DNA of 64,000 nt from Turnera subulata (taxonomy: Eukaryota; Streptophyta; Magnoliopsida; Malpighiales; Passifloraceae): positions 62,001 to 126,000 of the forward strand of contig JAKUCV010002047.1 of assembly GCA_028386065.3 (NCBI GenBank), written 5' to 3'. The position numbers and the translations under genes are program-made. Numbering within the stretch: the first letter of the stretch is position 1; every line of letters starts with the position of its first letter. The notes beneath the pieces are model-generated. The model made no database searches. It saw only the letters and a program-made list of their open reading frames with translations, and was not told where the DNA came from. Shown here one piece after another: positions 10,250-20,500 of the stretch.

Positions 10250-11962
10250 ACATTACCATCGATGTCGGTCTTCTTCTTATAGACCCACTTGCACCCAATG
10301 GGTTTTACCCCTTCAGGTGGATCAACCAAGGTCCACACCTTGTTTTCATACATGGATTCCATCTCTGAATTCATGGCTTCTAGCCACTTCTTAGAGTCTG
10401 GACCCGTAATTGCCTGCTGATAGGAAGTGGGCTCATCTTCATCCATGAGCATCACGTCTCCAGTATGAGTCAAAAGAAATCCATATCTCTCAGGCTCATA
10501 TCGAGTCCTATCAGACCTACGTGGTCCATGTGTTACAGGTATAGGATTTTCACCCACAACATCTTGCGGTTCCTGTCCTTGTTCCATCTCATCCTCTATA
10601 GCTTCTTGTTGTACTCGAACTTCTTCGAGTTATATTTTTCTCCCACTGATCTCTCTAGAAATAAATTCTCTTTCTAGAAAAATAGCAGTACGAGCAACAA
10701 ACACTTTTTGCTTTGTGAGATTAGAGAAATAATATCCTTTAGTTTCTTTAGGATATCCAACAAAAAGGCACTCGTCAGATTTAGGGCCGAGTTTGTCTGA
10801 TGCTTGACGTCTCACGTAAGCTTCACAACCCCAAATCTTCATAAAAGACAAATTGGGACGTTTCCCAGTCCACATCTTATGTGGTGTCTTTTTAACCGAT
10901 TTAGATGGAACACGATTAAGTGTAAAGGCAGCAATCAATAAAGCATGTCCCCAAAATGAAGAAGGAAGGTCAGCTTGACTCATCATAGAATGAACCATGT
11001 CTAACAGAGTTCTATTTCTCCTTTCAGATACACCATTCCATTGAGGTGTACCTGGTGGAGTAAGTTGTGATACTATACCACATTCCTATAGATGATCAAG
11101 AAATTCTCAGTCTAAGTATTCACCTCCTCGATCAAATCGAAACATTTTGATACTCTTACCAAGTTGATTCTGTACTTCATTCTTGAATTCTTTGAACTTT
11201 TCAAAGGATTCTGACTTGTGCTTCAAAAGATACACATAGCCATATCTACTATAATCATCAGTAAATGTAATGAAGTACTGAAATCCACCTCTAGCCTGTG
11301 TTGACATAGGCCCACATACATCAGAATATATAAGGCATAACAAGTAAACATGACTCACAAGTCTCATATGATTCAAAATCAAATGAGTCTAAAATCCCAT
11401 CCTTGTGGAGTTTAGAAATACGAGTCTCGTTTATATGGCCCAAACGATAATGCCACAGATAGGTCGTATTAGAATCGCTTAATTTAACCTTCTTCGAATT
11501 AATATTATAGACTAGGGTTTCTCGGTTTAGAACGTACAAACCATTGCTTAAATATGCACCACCATAATAAATATCATTCAAATAAATAGAACAACAGTTA
11601 TTCTTTAATATGAATGAAAAATCCTTCTTGTCCAGACAAGAAACAGAAATTAAATTCCTACTTATAGTAGGTACATAATAATAATCATCAAGTTCCAAAA
11701 CCAAACCGCTCGGTAAAGATAGATAATAAGTCCCTACGGCTAATGCAGCAACTCCTGCTCCATTTCCAACACGCAGGCCCACTTCATCCTTTGCTAATTT
11801 TCTACTCTTTCTCAGATCCTGCACATTTACACAAATGTGAGAACCACATTCGGTATCTAATACCCATGATGTAGAGATAGAAATATTAGCTTCTATAACA
11901 AGAATACCTAAAGCGGAAGTCTTACTTCCCTTCTGTTTCTTCACCTCCTCAAAGTAAATAGG
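10250..11962 (-). pseudogene. pol: copia pol: protease, integrase, start of RT (degenerate)
   Basis: Read 3' to 5' on the given strand. The protease motif is WVLDTECGSHIC, where the usual DTG is DTE, a change at the active-site glycine. The integrase zinc domain has H..H..C..C (HYRLGHINETRISKLHKDG then ETCESC, ~11380-11460). A deletion near 11340 removes about a dozen or more residues between CESCLL and SDVCGPM. The catalytic Asp residues are in SDVCGPM and FRFDRGGEY, the Glu in GVSERRNRT. Two stops lie between EYLD (11107) and LTPPGTPQWNG. A further open frame carries FWGHALLIAAFTLNRVPSK (10630-10998), then a stop, and finally the RT start WLEAMNSEMESM and GCKWVYKKKTDIDGNV before truncation at 10250. 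Confidence 0.85.
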
Positions 11963-12765
11963 GCAGTTACGTTTCCAATGGCCAGGTTTCTTGCAATGGA
12001 AGCATTGCCCTTCCTTTGCAACACCACCTTTGGGTTTCAGCACATGTGAAGAAGAAGATGCACATGAACCAAACTTTTTGGCACATTTCTTCTTCTTGCT
12101 AAACTTGGCTTTTCCTTTTCCTTTGCCATTTCCAACCATCAAAATGTTATTGGATTTATTAACCTTCATCTATTGCTCAACTGTTCCCAACATGTTAAGC
12201 AACTCAGACAAAGATTTGTCAAGAAGATTCATGTTGAAATTCATGACAAATTGGCTGCAACTATCCGGCAATGATTGCAGGACTAGATCAACGGCCAACT
12301 CTCTTTGCAAAGAAAAACCCAGCCCCTCAAGGCTCTCAATGTATCCAATCATTTTGAGCACATGAGGTCTGACACGTGATGACTCAGCCATCTTACATTG
12401 GAATAATGCCTTTGAGGTCTCATACCTCTCATGCCTGGCTTGCTCTTCAAAGAGCATTTTCAGGTGTTCGATCATATCGAAAGCACCAAGTTCTCATGTT
12501 GCTTCTGAAGCTCAGAGTCCATGGCGATAAGCATAAGGCAAGCAACATCCAATGCTTCATTAACATGCTTCTTGTAAGCATCTCTTTCTGCCCTAGAAGC
12601 ATTAGGTGCCGGTTCATCAGGAACAGGCCCCTCAAGGACATACAACTTCTTTTCTTGCTTGAGGACTATCCTCAAATTGCGATGCCACTTAAGGAAATTA
12701 TTCTCATTAAGTTTTTCCTTCTCAAGGACTGATCGCAGTGACATAGTACTTGTGTTTTGTGCCAT
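11963..12765 (-). pseudogene. gag: copia gag with intact zinc knuckle (frameshifted)
   Basis: The ATG at 12765 (minus) opens with MAQNTSTMSLRSVLEKEKL, typical of copia gag; NFLKWHRNLRIVLKQEKK and LDVACLMLIAMDSELQKQHEN follow. A one-base loss near 12480 shifts to the frame with MIEHLKMLFEEQARHERY, and an in-frame TAG at 12170-12172 separates VEQ from MKVNKSNNILMVGNGKGKGK. The nucleocapsid knuckle CFHCKKPGHWKRNC at 11963-12004 keeps all four metal ligands (CX2CX4HX4C). Apart from the two lesions the reading frame is well preserved. Confidence 0.85.
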
Positions 12766-13368
12766 GATAATTCTACAATGATCAATTCACACAAATCAGA
12801 GTCATGAATACAATCATTTAACAAGGATTTTTATTAAATGATACTCCCACTATAAATCAAGATGATAATGAGTAGGCCAAGATCTATATTTCACCACAAG
12901 ATAAGTTAGCTTTGGCTAATCGCTTATATCATAGTTATTTAGGTAGACAACTCTTTGTCAATTACATCTCATATAACTCTTGGATAGTTGAGTGAACAAC
13001 TCTTGTTCTTGTCTACCTCATAGACTTATCTCAACTCTTTGCCTCTAAGTCTCCAATCCTATTGAGATGACTTAGTAAAGTTCAACCCATAATAAGCAAT
13101 TTGGATATTACAATTATCCCATCGCACCTTGCTATGATAAACATTGGCACTTTGCTTTGGCAAAACTACCAAGTGTTGATCTAAGCATAGATGAGTGCTC
13201 ATCAATGGAAGGCAACACATGAGGAACTTAATATTTACATCAACAAGTTATATCCATACATAACATGCATGTAATTAACAAATTATATATCGCATATACA
13301 ATAACTATGCATCATATGCATTATAAGCCGCTACGTAGAGGTGGCACAACGGTCCCGCTAAAAATATA

Positions 13369-13809
13369 AACATCGATGTTTTGACTACGCGGCCGACAAT
13401 CGGCAAAACAAGAACATCGATGTTTTGAGAATCAGGAACTCCAAACTATTCGGCAAAATTTCAGAACATCGATGTTTACCCCTAGAACATCGATGTTTGA
13501 GAATTCTGGAACTTCAAGTAAGTTGGAAGAATCTCAGAACATCGATGTTTGGTCACGAACATCGATGTTTGGAGTTTCAGAATTCCAGAACATCGATGTT
13601 GACACTTCAACATCGATGTTTGAAGTTTCTGGATTCCAGAACATTGATGTTTAACCCTTAAGCATCGATGTTTAAAGTTTTTGGAACTCCAAACAATTGG
13701 CAGGCTGCTCAGAACATCGATGTTTACATTTTAAACATCGATGTTTTGACCCCTCGGCCAATAATCGACCAAAGAGAACATCGATGTTTACATCTTAAAC
13801 ATCGATGTT
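13369..13809. repeat. Cluster of 14 palindromes AACATCGATGTT
   Basis: Twelve exact copies start at 13369, 13413, 13465, 13486, 13538, 13558, 13589, 13609, 13713, 13734, 13777 and 13798. Two one-mismatch copies start at 13640 and 13661. Twelve of the 14 form six pairs with start-to-start spacing 20-21 bp; other gaps are 31, 43-44 or 52 bp, all close to whole turns of DNA. The spacers share degenerate similarity (CCAGAACATC, GAACTCC-like, GGCCGAC/GGCCAATAATCG), so the cluster grew by duplication of a pair unit, yet the 12-mers stayed nearly invariant while the spacers diverged. Confidence 0.95.
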
Positions 13810-14102
13810 TTGGTATCATATACCATTCAATCAACTTTGTCGAACTCATTCGACTTCCTACCGAAAACACACTTTGATTGATATCATATACCAATCAAGA
13901 ACTTGCTGTCAAACACCTTTGACGGATCCAACCTAACATATCACATATATGAGAATCATAATGATCTAGTTTAAACATACATACAACAGATGCATAATAA
14001 ACTATGATCAAGTTATGTTGCTTATACAATCATGATCGAACCACATCACATATAGCATATCATCCATATAAGTAACTAATTCGGTTTAGTGTTTCATAAG
14101 AG

Positions 14103-14115
14103 GCTCCGCTACAAC
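14103..14115 (-). other. Primer-binding site of copia element
   Basis: Immediately after the LTR end the minus strand reads GTTGTAGCGGAGCC. It matches the initiator tRNA-Met complement TGGTATCAGAGC at 9 of 12 positions and shares ten bases (GTAGCGGAGC) with the Gypsy I primer site at 4004-4015. Confidence 0.5.
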
Positions 14116-15608
14116 TGTAAGTAACCGGGCATGCATAAAAATAGATGATATGCACAGCGAAAAACCCGGAACTAACGGAGGATCCATGTGAAATGGGATA
14201 AACCGAATAATAAAAATTTCGTACCTGGTTTGGTCGAGATCTTTCACTCAACTGATGATACGAATCAGTAAGAACCGGACAGAAATCCGACTCCTCTACG
14301 GTATCCACACAAACCGTCGATGACCGCTAGCAACCGTCTCACGATCACTAACTCGAGCACTCCCGAATCGCAGTGCTAGCTGTTGAATTTCCGAGAGCTA
14401 GAGACTAGAGAATTTTTTATGTGCTTTTTTGTGTTGAGCTTGGTGTGTTAATCTCATTAACCATGTATATCACATACAGATATCAGTATTAGTTAGTCTA
14501 GAAAATGGCCAACCCAATCATACATCTTATCACATATCAATATGTATGATTGTGTTTCCATTATCTATATTTTAGTCACAATCATCTACATGATCATGTC
14601 TCCACTAACTCAACTATATATATCAACATATATATAAAACTACACATCCTTTCATGCCTTTTGGACAATAATTCAAGTTCAATAATTCTGATAACTATTG
14701 AACCGAACAACCAAAACGACCGGTCCAACCATGGTCTAACCACTGGCTCGAATCAACAGTTCTAAGTGTGTGACCCTGTAGGCACTAATCACGTTGGCAA
14801 TAATTATAAACTCTCATTTATAGTTTATAATTATAAACAATGAGCGGTGTCTAGCAACACATCATTACTACCCAAGTGACCAGATCAGTACTGATTCATT
14901 ATGCCTCGGAAAAATGTCATTATCCTTTAGTCACATTATCAAGATCAAACACGAGACATGGAATATGTCATTCTCATATATGTTTAATCTAAGTTTTCTT
15001 GATCCCTGAGTTAACTGTGTAAAACAGATACAAATGATATCCCCATATCATTTAATCTGAGCATGGCCATGCATTTACAGTTCAACTCTATCAAGAGGCC
15101 CCAACTGATAATATACCCGTTATAAGGGTTGGACGAATTCCATCTTGATCATACAAAACCCACTATACATTATATCATATACGCAATGATTACTCTAAGG
15201 TTCACTCATTTACGAATGAAAAAGAGTAATATCAAAGTATATGACTCACATGTTGGGAACCTTGATGATCTCAGGTCTAAGGACAATACATATAACAACC
15301 ACTAATGACAACATATATAACAGTCCATGTAGTGTTCTTATGTCGGGTCAGTCCATACCAAAAGTTCTCTAACTTGTACCTGTATGTAGAATTCATATCT
15401 CATATAATTCCAACATACGTTAGTCTTAATTTATTATTACAACCCATCCATAATAATAATCGACTAGGGACAATTCAAGAATATAAAATATTCTTAGATT
15501 ATAAATATGTGCAAGCGTTTATCACTGATAAACATATTTATTGGAATAATACCTTAATAAATATACATGACTATATAATCATCCAATGATTGGCTTTTGG
15601 GCATTACA
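14116..15608 (-). repeat. 5' LTR of copia element
   Basis: On the minus strand it starts TGTAATGCCCAAAAGCC at 15608 and ends GGTTACTTACA at 14116, giving a TGTAA...TTACA terminal inverted repeat, with the primer-like sequence directly after. Length is 1493 bp. No second LTR is in the window to confirm the limits, but start, end and primer site agree. The last ~270 bp are C+G-richer and look like R-U5. Confidence 0.65.
14629..14637 (-). promoter_or_regulatory. Possible TATA box of the copia LTR
   Basis: The minus strand reads TTTTATATATATG, about 970 bp into the LTR and ~520 bp before its end. The area is A+T-rich, so a chance occurrence is possible. Confidence 0.3.
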
Positions 15609-16915
15609 CTAACAGCACTAATGCTGGGGAAACGTCTATGTGTAACCAGTGATGGTGACCTACGCAGTCAGATTCTAGAAGGACATAAGACGCCGTATGG
15701 TATGCACCCTAGAAGTACCAAGATGTATCAGAATTTGAGGAGTCATTTCTGGTGGCCGCGCATGAAGAAAGATGTAGCCGAGTATGTGGCTAAGTGTATT
15801 GCCAACAGGTGAAAGCCGAGCATTAGGCTCCAGCGGGAAAGTTGAGATCTTTGACAGTGCCAGAGTGGAAGTGGGAGATGATCACTATGGATTTCGTGGT
15901 CGGATTACTGTTGACTCGGAGACAGCATGATGCTGTCTGGATTATCATTGACTGACTTACAAAATCAGCCCATTTTCTTCCCGTTCGACAGACAGACACC
16001 CTGGACAAGTTGGCGAAGCAGTATGTTGTAGAGATTGTGAGACTACATGGAATTCCTAAGTCCATAGTCTCAGACAGAGATCCGAGATTCACATCGCGGT
16101 TTTGGATGAGTCTGCAAGCAGCTTTGGGTACGAAGTTGAGTTTCTGTACCGTTTTTTCATCCTCAGACAGACAGACAGTCAGAGAGAACTATTCAGACAT
16201 TGGAAGACATGCTAAGAGCTTGTGCTCTTAATTTCAGTGGGAGTTGGGATCAGTATCTGCCTTTAGCAAAGTTTGCCTATAACAACAATTTTCATTCCAG
16301 TATCGGCATGCCACCGTTTGAAGCTCTTTATGGAAGGAAGTGCCGAAGTCCAGTTTGTTGGGATGAAGGTCTTCGTTTGATCGTTGGTCCAGAATTGGTT
16401 AAGCAGACAGTTAAGTAGAGTATGAGAGCAGCACAGGACCGACAGAAGAGTTATGCCGATAAGCATCGACGTGAGATGGAGTACTAGGTGGGAGAAAGAG
16501 TTTTCCTCCGAGTTGCACCTTGGAAGGGTGTTATCAGATTCGGGAAGAGAGGGAAGTTGAGTCCCAGGTACATCAGGCCGTATGAGATCGTGGAAAGGGT
16601 TAGACCCTTGAAGTACATATTGTCTTTACCAGAGGAGTTGTCACGGATTCATGATGTGTTCCATGTTTCCATATTGAGGAGGTACAGATCCGTTCCGAGC
16701 CATGTGGTTAGTACAGCAGATGTTGAGGTATCAGAGGATCTTATGAATACAGAGTTGCCAGAACAGATTCTTGCCCGAGAGGTCAGACAATTGAGAAACT
16801 GTGTCATACCGATGGTAAGGGTTAAGTGCAGCAAGCACTCTGCGAATGAGTCTACATAAGAAGTCGAGGAGCACATGCGTTCTCAGTATCCACACCTGTT
16901 CACAGCATCAGAGTG
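15609..16915 (+). pseudogene. pol: Gypsy I integrase and chromodomain-like tail (degenerate)
   Basis: Starts at LCVTSDGDLRSQILEGHK. The zinc region shows HPRSTKMYQNLRSHFWWP and KCIAN; a four-base loss near 15807 removes the second CXXC cysteine and shifts the frame. The core shows the first Asp in MDFVVGL, the second in VSDRDPRFTS and the Glu in ERTIQTLEDML (in another frame). Two in-frame stops lie in the core: AEH-stop (~15826) and IID-stop (~15953). A further shift occurs near 16160-16190. The GPY/F-like part (KLSPRYIRPYEI, SRIHDVFHVSILRRY) is open from 16488 to 16859 and leads into a tail with ILAREVRQLRN, a stop, EVEEHMRSQYPHLF, which corresponds to the chromodomain-like tail of Del/Tekay elements with some core residues lost. 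Confidence 0.9.
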
Positions 16916-16938
16916 AATTTCGAGGACGAAATTATTTT

Positions 16939-16951
16939 AAGGTGGGTAGGC
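16939..16951 (+). other. Polypurine tract of Gypsy I
   Basis: AAGGTGGGTAGGC directly precedes the TGTAAC start of the 3' LTR at 16952. It is mostly purine with a few pyrimidine changes, matching the expected plus-strand primer position. Confidence 0.75.
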
Positions 16952-17575
16952 TGTAACAGCCCAGGTAATTTTTGTGTTTTTACTAGTACCGTAAAAGTTT
17001 TTGCACAGTGATTTATCGTTGATTTTAATCTTGGGTAGTTAATTCATGGTAAATCGGGCATCGGATTCCGAAACCGAGCTTTGTCCCACGTTCGGGATTT
17101 TTCTGCGGATTTTACGAGTCTAGGAACCTTCAGAAAAGTCGAGTTTATCCTCGAGTTAACGGACCAGAAATAAAGGTGAGGGGGTATGTTGGTTATTTTC
17201 TAGTCCAGGCAGTCACAACTCACATGTTGCACAATACTACATAATTGAGGCAGCTCAATTAAGCAGCCTGTGAGCCGCTTCTTTCCTGTATCGCCAGTAC
17301 CTCACCCGTGATTTACCAGTGTTTTGCACGCCTATTTAAACTTCATCTGTTCTGCTTCCATGCACACCACCTTCTTGCAAACCTCAACCCAGTATCACTT
17401 TCCCTACAAAACTCTGTAAACTCAAACCCAGAACTCTTCCCTCTTCACAAAACTAGAAAGAAAGGAATAAAAAAAAGAAAACAAACACACAACACACTAC
17501 ATCCAACCAAAAATCACCACGTCATCACCACCTCACCCATCACCTTCCTCCCTCTCCCGGTCACTGCTCACGCGT
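16952..17575 (+). repeat. Truncated 3' LTR of Gypsy I
   Basis: Aligns with 1391-~2030 of the 5' LTR, including the TATTTAAA box, with about 25 substitutions by eye, a ~24-bp gap (after GATTTTACG) and a ~12-bp gain before CCAGTGTTTTGCACG. It ends at CACTGCTCACGCG. From there the 5' LTR continues with its C+G-rich block whereas this copy passes into the type A tandem repeat. About 2.0 kb of LTR is missing. Confidence 0.9.
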
Positions 17576-20500
17576 ATGAGAACAGACCAAAGCTTCTCAA
17601 AGTCCTAAGAAATCAGTATGAGAACAGACCAGGGTTCTACTAACACCAAAACCATGCCAACTCAAGGCAGAAACCTTCCTACAATCCTTAGAAGCTCCAC
17701 ATGATAACCCAGAGGAGGAAAATACACCTAACATAAACTTTACCCAAAAAAAAAAGAGGGAGAGAAACCAGGCTCAAATACACTCCAACAGAATCCAGTG
17801 CCCCACACATCTACCCATTGCCCAATCAGGCCATGATGCTGAAGCATTTCAAAGCACAAAACACACAGACTCACAACGAATACTCCAGCCTCAAAACAGA
17901 GTAAAAATAAACAAAATTTGAAGACAGGAAAACTCCCTCCACCAATCCCATCATGACATGTTACCCACATAAAACCATATAGGAAGTCCTGGAAAGCAGT
18001 ACAACATTCAGGTTTCATGTTGAACGTTAAAACCAAGGACCTAAGGACAAAACCTAGAGTACAAGTACGAAAACTAAGCAAAAATTTAAGAGACTCCAAA
18101 ACTTTAACCGAGGACCACTCTGATTACAAAAAAAACAGACGGATATAAAGCAGAAAAAACATCAACAGCTCGCCAAAACAGAACAAAAAATGGAAAATCA
18201 GAGCCCACCATAAGAGAAATCTGACTAAAATTCCGCCATAAAGAACAATGCTCAATCATTCACTGCAGCAACAGACCAATACAGAAGGAAACAGAAATGC
18301 AACAAAAGTGCAACAACTTCAATCACCATGCAAACAAATGCCTGAAGGACGGGAGCAGCAGAGTATAGACCTCAACCACATCCTAGGGCGCGACAACAAC
18401 TGAACCTATTCCAAGTAAACAAAAGCAGAAACCGTCCTAGAAATCTCAAAGCTTCAGATGCAAAACCAGACAGAACCACATAGACGATATGAGCTAGAGA
18501 GAGAATAACAGGAAGGAAAACCAGAGTAAGCCCACAGCTGCCCTCCCAAATCGTGTTCTTGCACCTTGTTTCAACTGAAGCAATAAAAGAACAGACAACT
18601 AACTTCACTGATATTCCAAATTTACGCAAACCAACAAAACAAGTATTAGTGCGTTTCAAGGACTCCCTCCATTATTGCTAATATGTTTCCTTGTAAAACC
18701 AATGCATAAATCTTAAGAAAGCAGGCAACAATTGCACATTTTATGTCCAACTTGAAGGCACGATGTAATTATTGTCAAAAGTAGGAGGTCAAGAACAACT
18801 TGGACAGAGCTTCTCAAAGTCCTAAGAAATAAGTATGAGAACAGACCAGGGTTCTACCAACACCGAAACCATGTCAACTCAAGGCAGAAACCTTCTGCAA
18901 TCCATAGAGGCTCCACATGACAAGCCAAAGGAGGAAAATACACCAAACATAAACTTTACCCCAAAAAAAAGAGGGAGAGAAATCAGACTCGAATACACTC
19001 CAGCAGAATTGGGTGCCCCACACCTCCACCCATTGCAGAATCAGGCCATGGATGCTAAAGCATTTCAAAGCACAAAACACAAAGACTCACAACGAATACT
19101 CCAGATTCAAAACAGAGTAAAAATAAAAGAAATAGGAAGACAGGAAAACTCCCTCCACCAATCCCATGATGTCATGTTACCCACATAAAACCTTATAGGA
19201 AGTCCAGAAAAGCAGTACAACAACATCAGGTTTCATGTTGAACATTATTAAATCAAAGGACCTAAGGACAAAAGCTGGGGTACAAGTAGGGAAGCCAGGA
19301 AAAATTTTGAAGAAGAGAGCTAGATATTTAAAAGTAGAAGACTACTCTGACTACAAAAAAAAACTAGACAGATGTAAAGCGGAAAAAACATCAACAGCTC
19401 CCCGAAACAGAAAAAAAAAAAAAAAAAAAAAGAAAAACTAGAGACCGACAAAAGAGAAATGTGTCTCAGAATGCAAAGAAAAACCTGTCTAAAATTCCAA
19501 CATAAGGAACAAAGCTCAATCGTTCACTGCAGCAACAAACCAATACAGAAGGAAACAGAAACACAACAAAATTCCAACAACTTCAGTCACCATGCAAACA
19601 AATACCTGAAGGACGGGAGCAGAATATAGAACTCAACCACATCCTAGGGCGCGACGACAACAGAACATATTCCAAGTAAACAAAAGCAGAAACCATCCTC
19701 ACATTCTCAAAGCTTCAGATGCAAAACCAGACATAACCATATAGATAATATGAGCTAGAGAAAGAATAACACGAAAAAAACAAGAGTAGGCCCACAGCTG
19801 CCCTCCCAAATCGAGTACTTGCGGCTTGTTTCAACTGAAGCAATAAAAGCACAGACAACTAACTGATATTCCAAATTTATGCAAACAAACAAAACAAGTA
19901 TTAGGTCGTTCCAAGGACTCTCTCCATTATTGCTAACATGAATCCTTGTAAAACCAATGCAGAAATCCTCAAAAAGGGGGCAACAAAGTCACATTTTATG
20001 TCCTACTCGAAGGAACGAGGTAACTATGGTCAAAAGTAGGAAGTGAAGAACAACAGGGACTAGAGCTTCTCAAAGTCCTAAGAAATCAGTACGAGACAAA
20101 CCAGGCTTCTACCAACACCGAAACCATGTCAACTCAAGACAAAAACCTTCCTCCAATCCATAGAGGCTCCACATGACAAGCCACAGGAGGAAAATGCACC
20201 TAACATAAACTTTACGCAAAAAAAAATTGAGGGAGAGAAACCTCTCTCAAACACACTCCAGCAGAATTGGGTGCCCCACAGCTCCACCCAATGCAGAATC
20301 GGGCCTTGGATGCTGAAGCATTTCAAAGCACAAAACACAAAGACTCACAATGAACACTTCTGCCTCAAAACAGAAAGTAAAAATAAATGAAATTTGAAGA
20401 CAGGAAAACTCCTTCCAACAATTCCATGATGTCATGTTACCCACATAAAACCATATTGCAAGTCCTGAAAAGCAGTACAACAACATCAGGTTTCATGTTG

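Larger units (their letters stand above)
12766..14115 (-). other. Untranslated leader of the copia element
   Basis: A ~1.35-kb stretch between the primer site and the gag ATG, with no long retroelement frame. It holds the AACATCGATGTT palindrome cluster (13369-13809). Outside the cluster it is A+T-rich and I recognise nothing. Such a length is long for a copia leader, and leader regions of retroelements generally carry RNA packaging or dimerisation signals (family knowledge); none is demonstrated here. Confidence 0.6.
10250..15608 (-). mobile_element. Antisense Ty1/copia element, truncated in RT
   Basis: On the minus strand, starting at 15608: 5' LTR (15608-14116), primer site, ~1.35-kb leader, gag from 12765, zinc knuckle, protease, integrase and the first residues of RT, ending at 10250. 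The gene order protease-integrase-RT identifies Ty1/copia; the gag and pol motifs resemble the TNT1-94-like group. RT catalytic domain, RNase H and the 3' LTR are missing, and the break lies exactly at the end of the Gypsy II LTR. Several stops and one deletion in pol show long decay. The outer edge at 15608 joins Gypsy I sequence upstream of integrase. Confidence 0.85.
1391..17575 (+). mobile_element. Gypsy I: Del/Tekay-type Ty3/gypsy chromovirus, broken by nested elements
   Basis: Order 5' LTR, primer site, gag, protease, RT, RNase H, integrase, chromodomain-like tail, polypurine tract, partial 3' LTR, all on the plus strand, is the layout of a plant Ty3/gypsy element. Long LTRs beginning TGTAACA, the integrase followed by an ILAREV-type tail, and the RGR-like end just before the polypurine tract point to the Del/Tekay chromovirus group (family knowledge). 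The coding region is interrupted at 5542-~6440 and at 7830-15608, has several stops and frameshifts, and has lost roughly half a kilobase between RNase H and integrase. It cannot be active. By eye the two LTR copies differ by about 25 substitutions plus several indels over ~620 bp, so the insertion is not recent. Confidence 0.9.

Noticed and set aside
13369..13809. CRISPR-like array
   Set aside because: Repeats are 12-bp palindromes with irregular, mutually similar spacers inside a plant retroelement; there are no cas genes.
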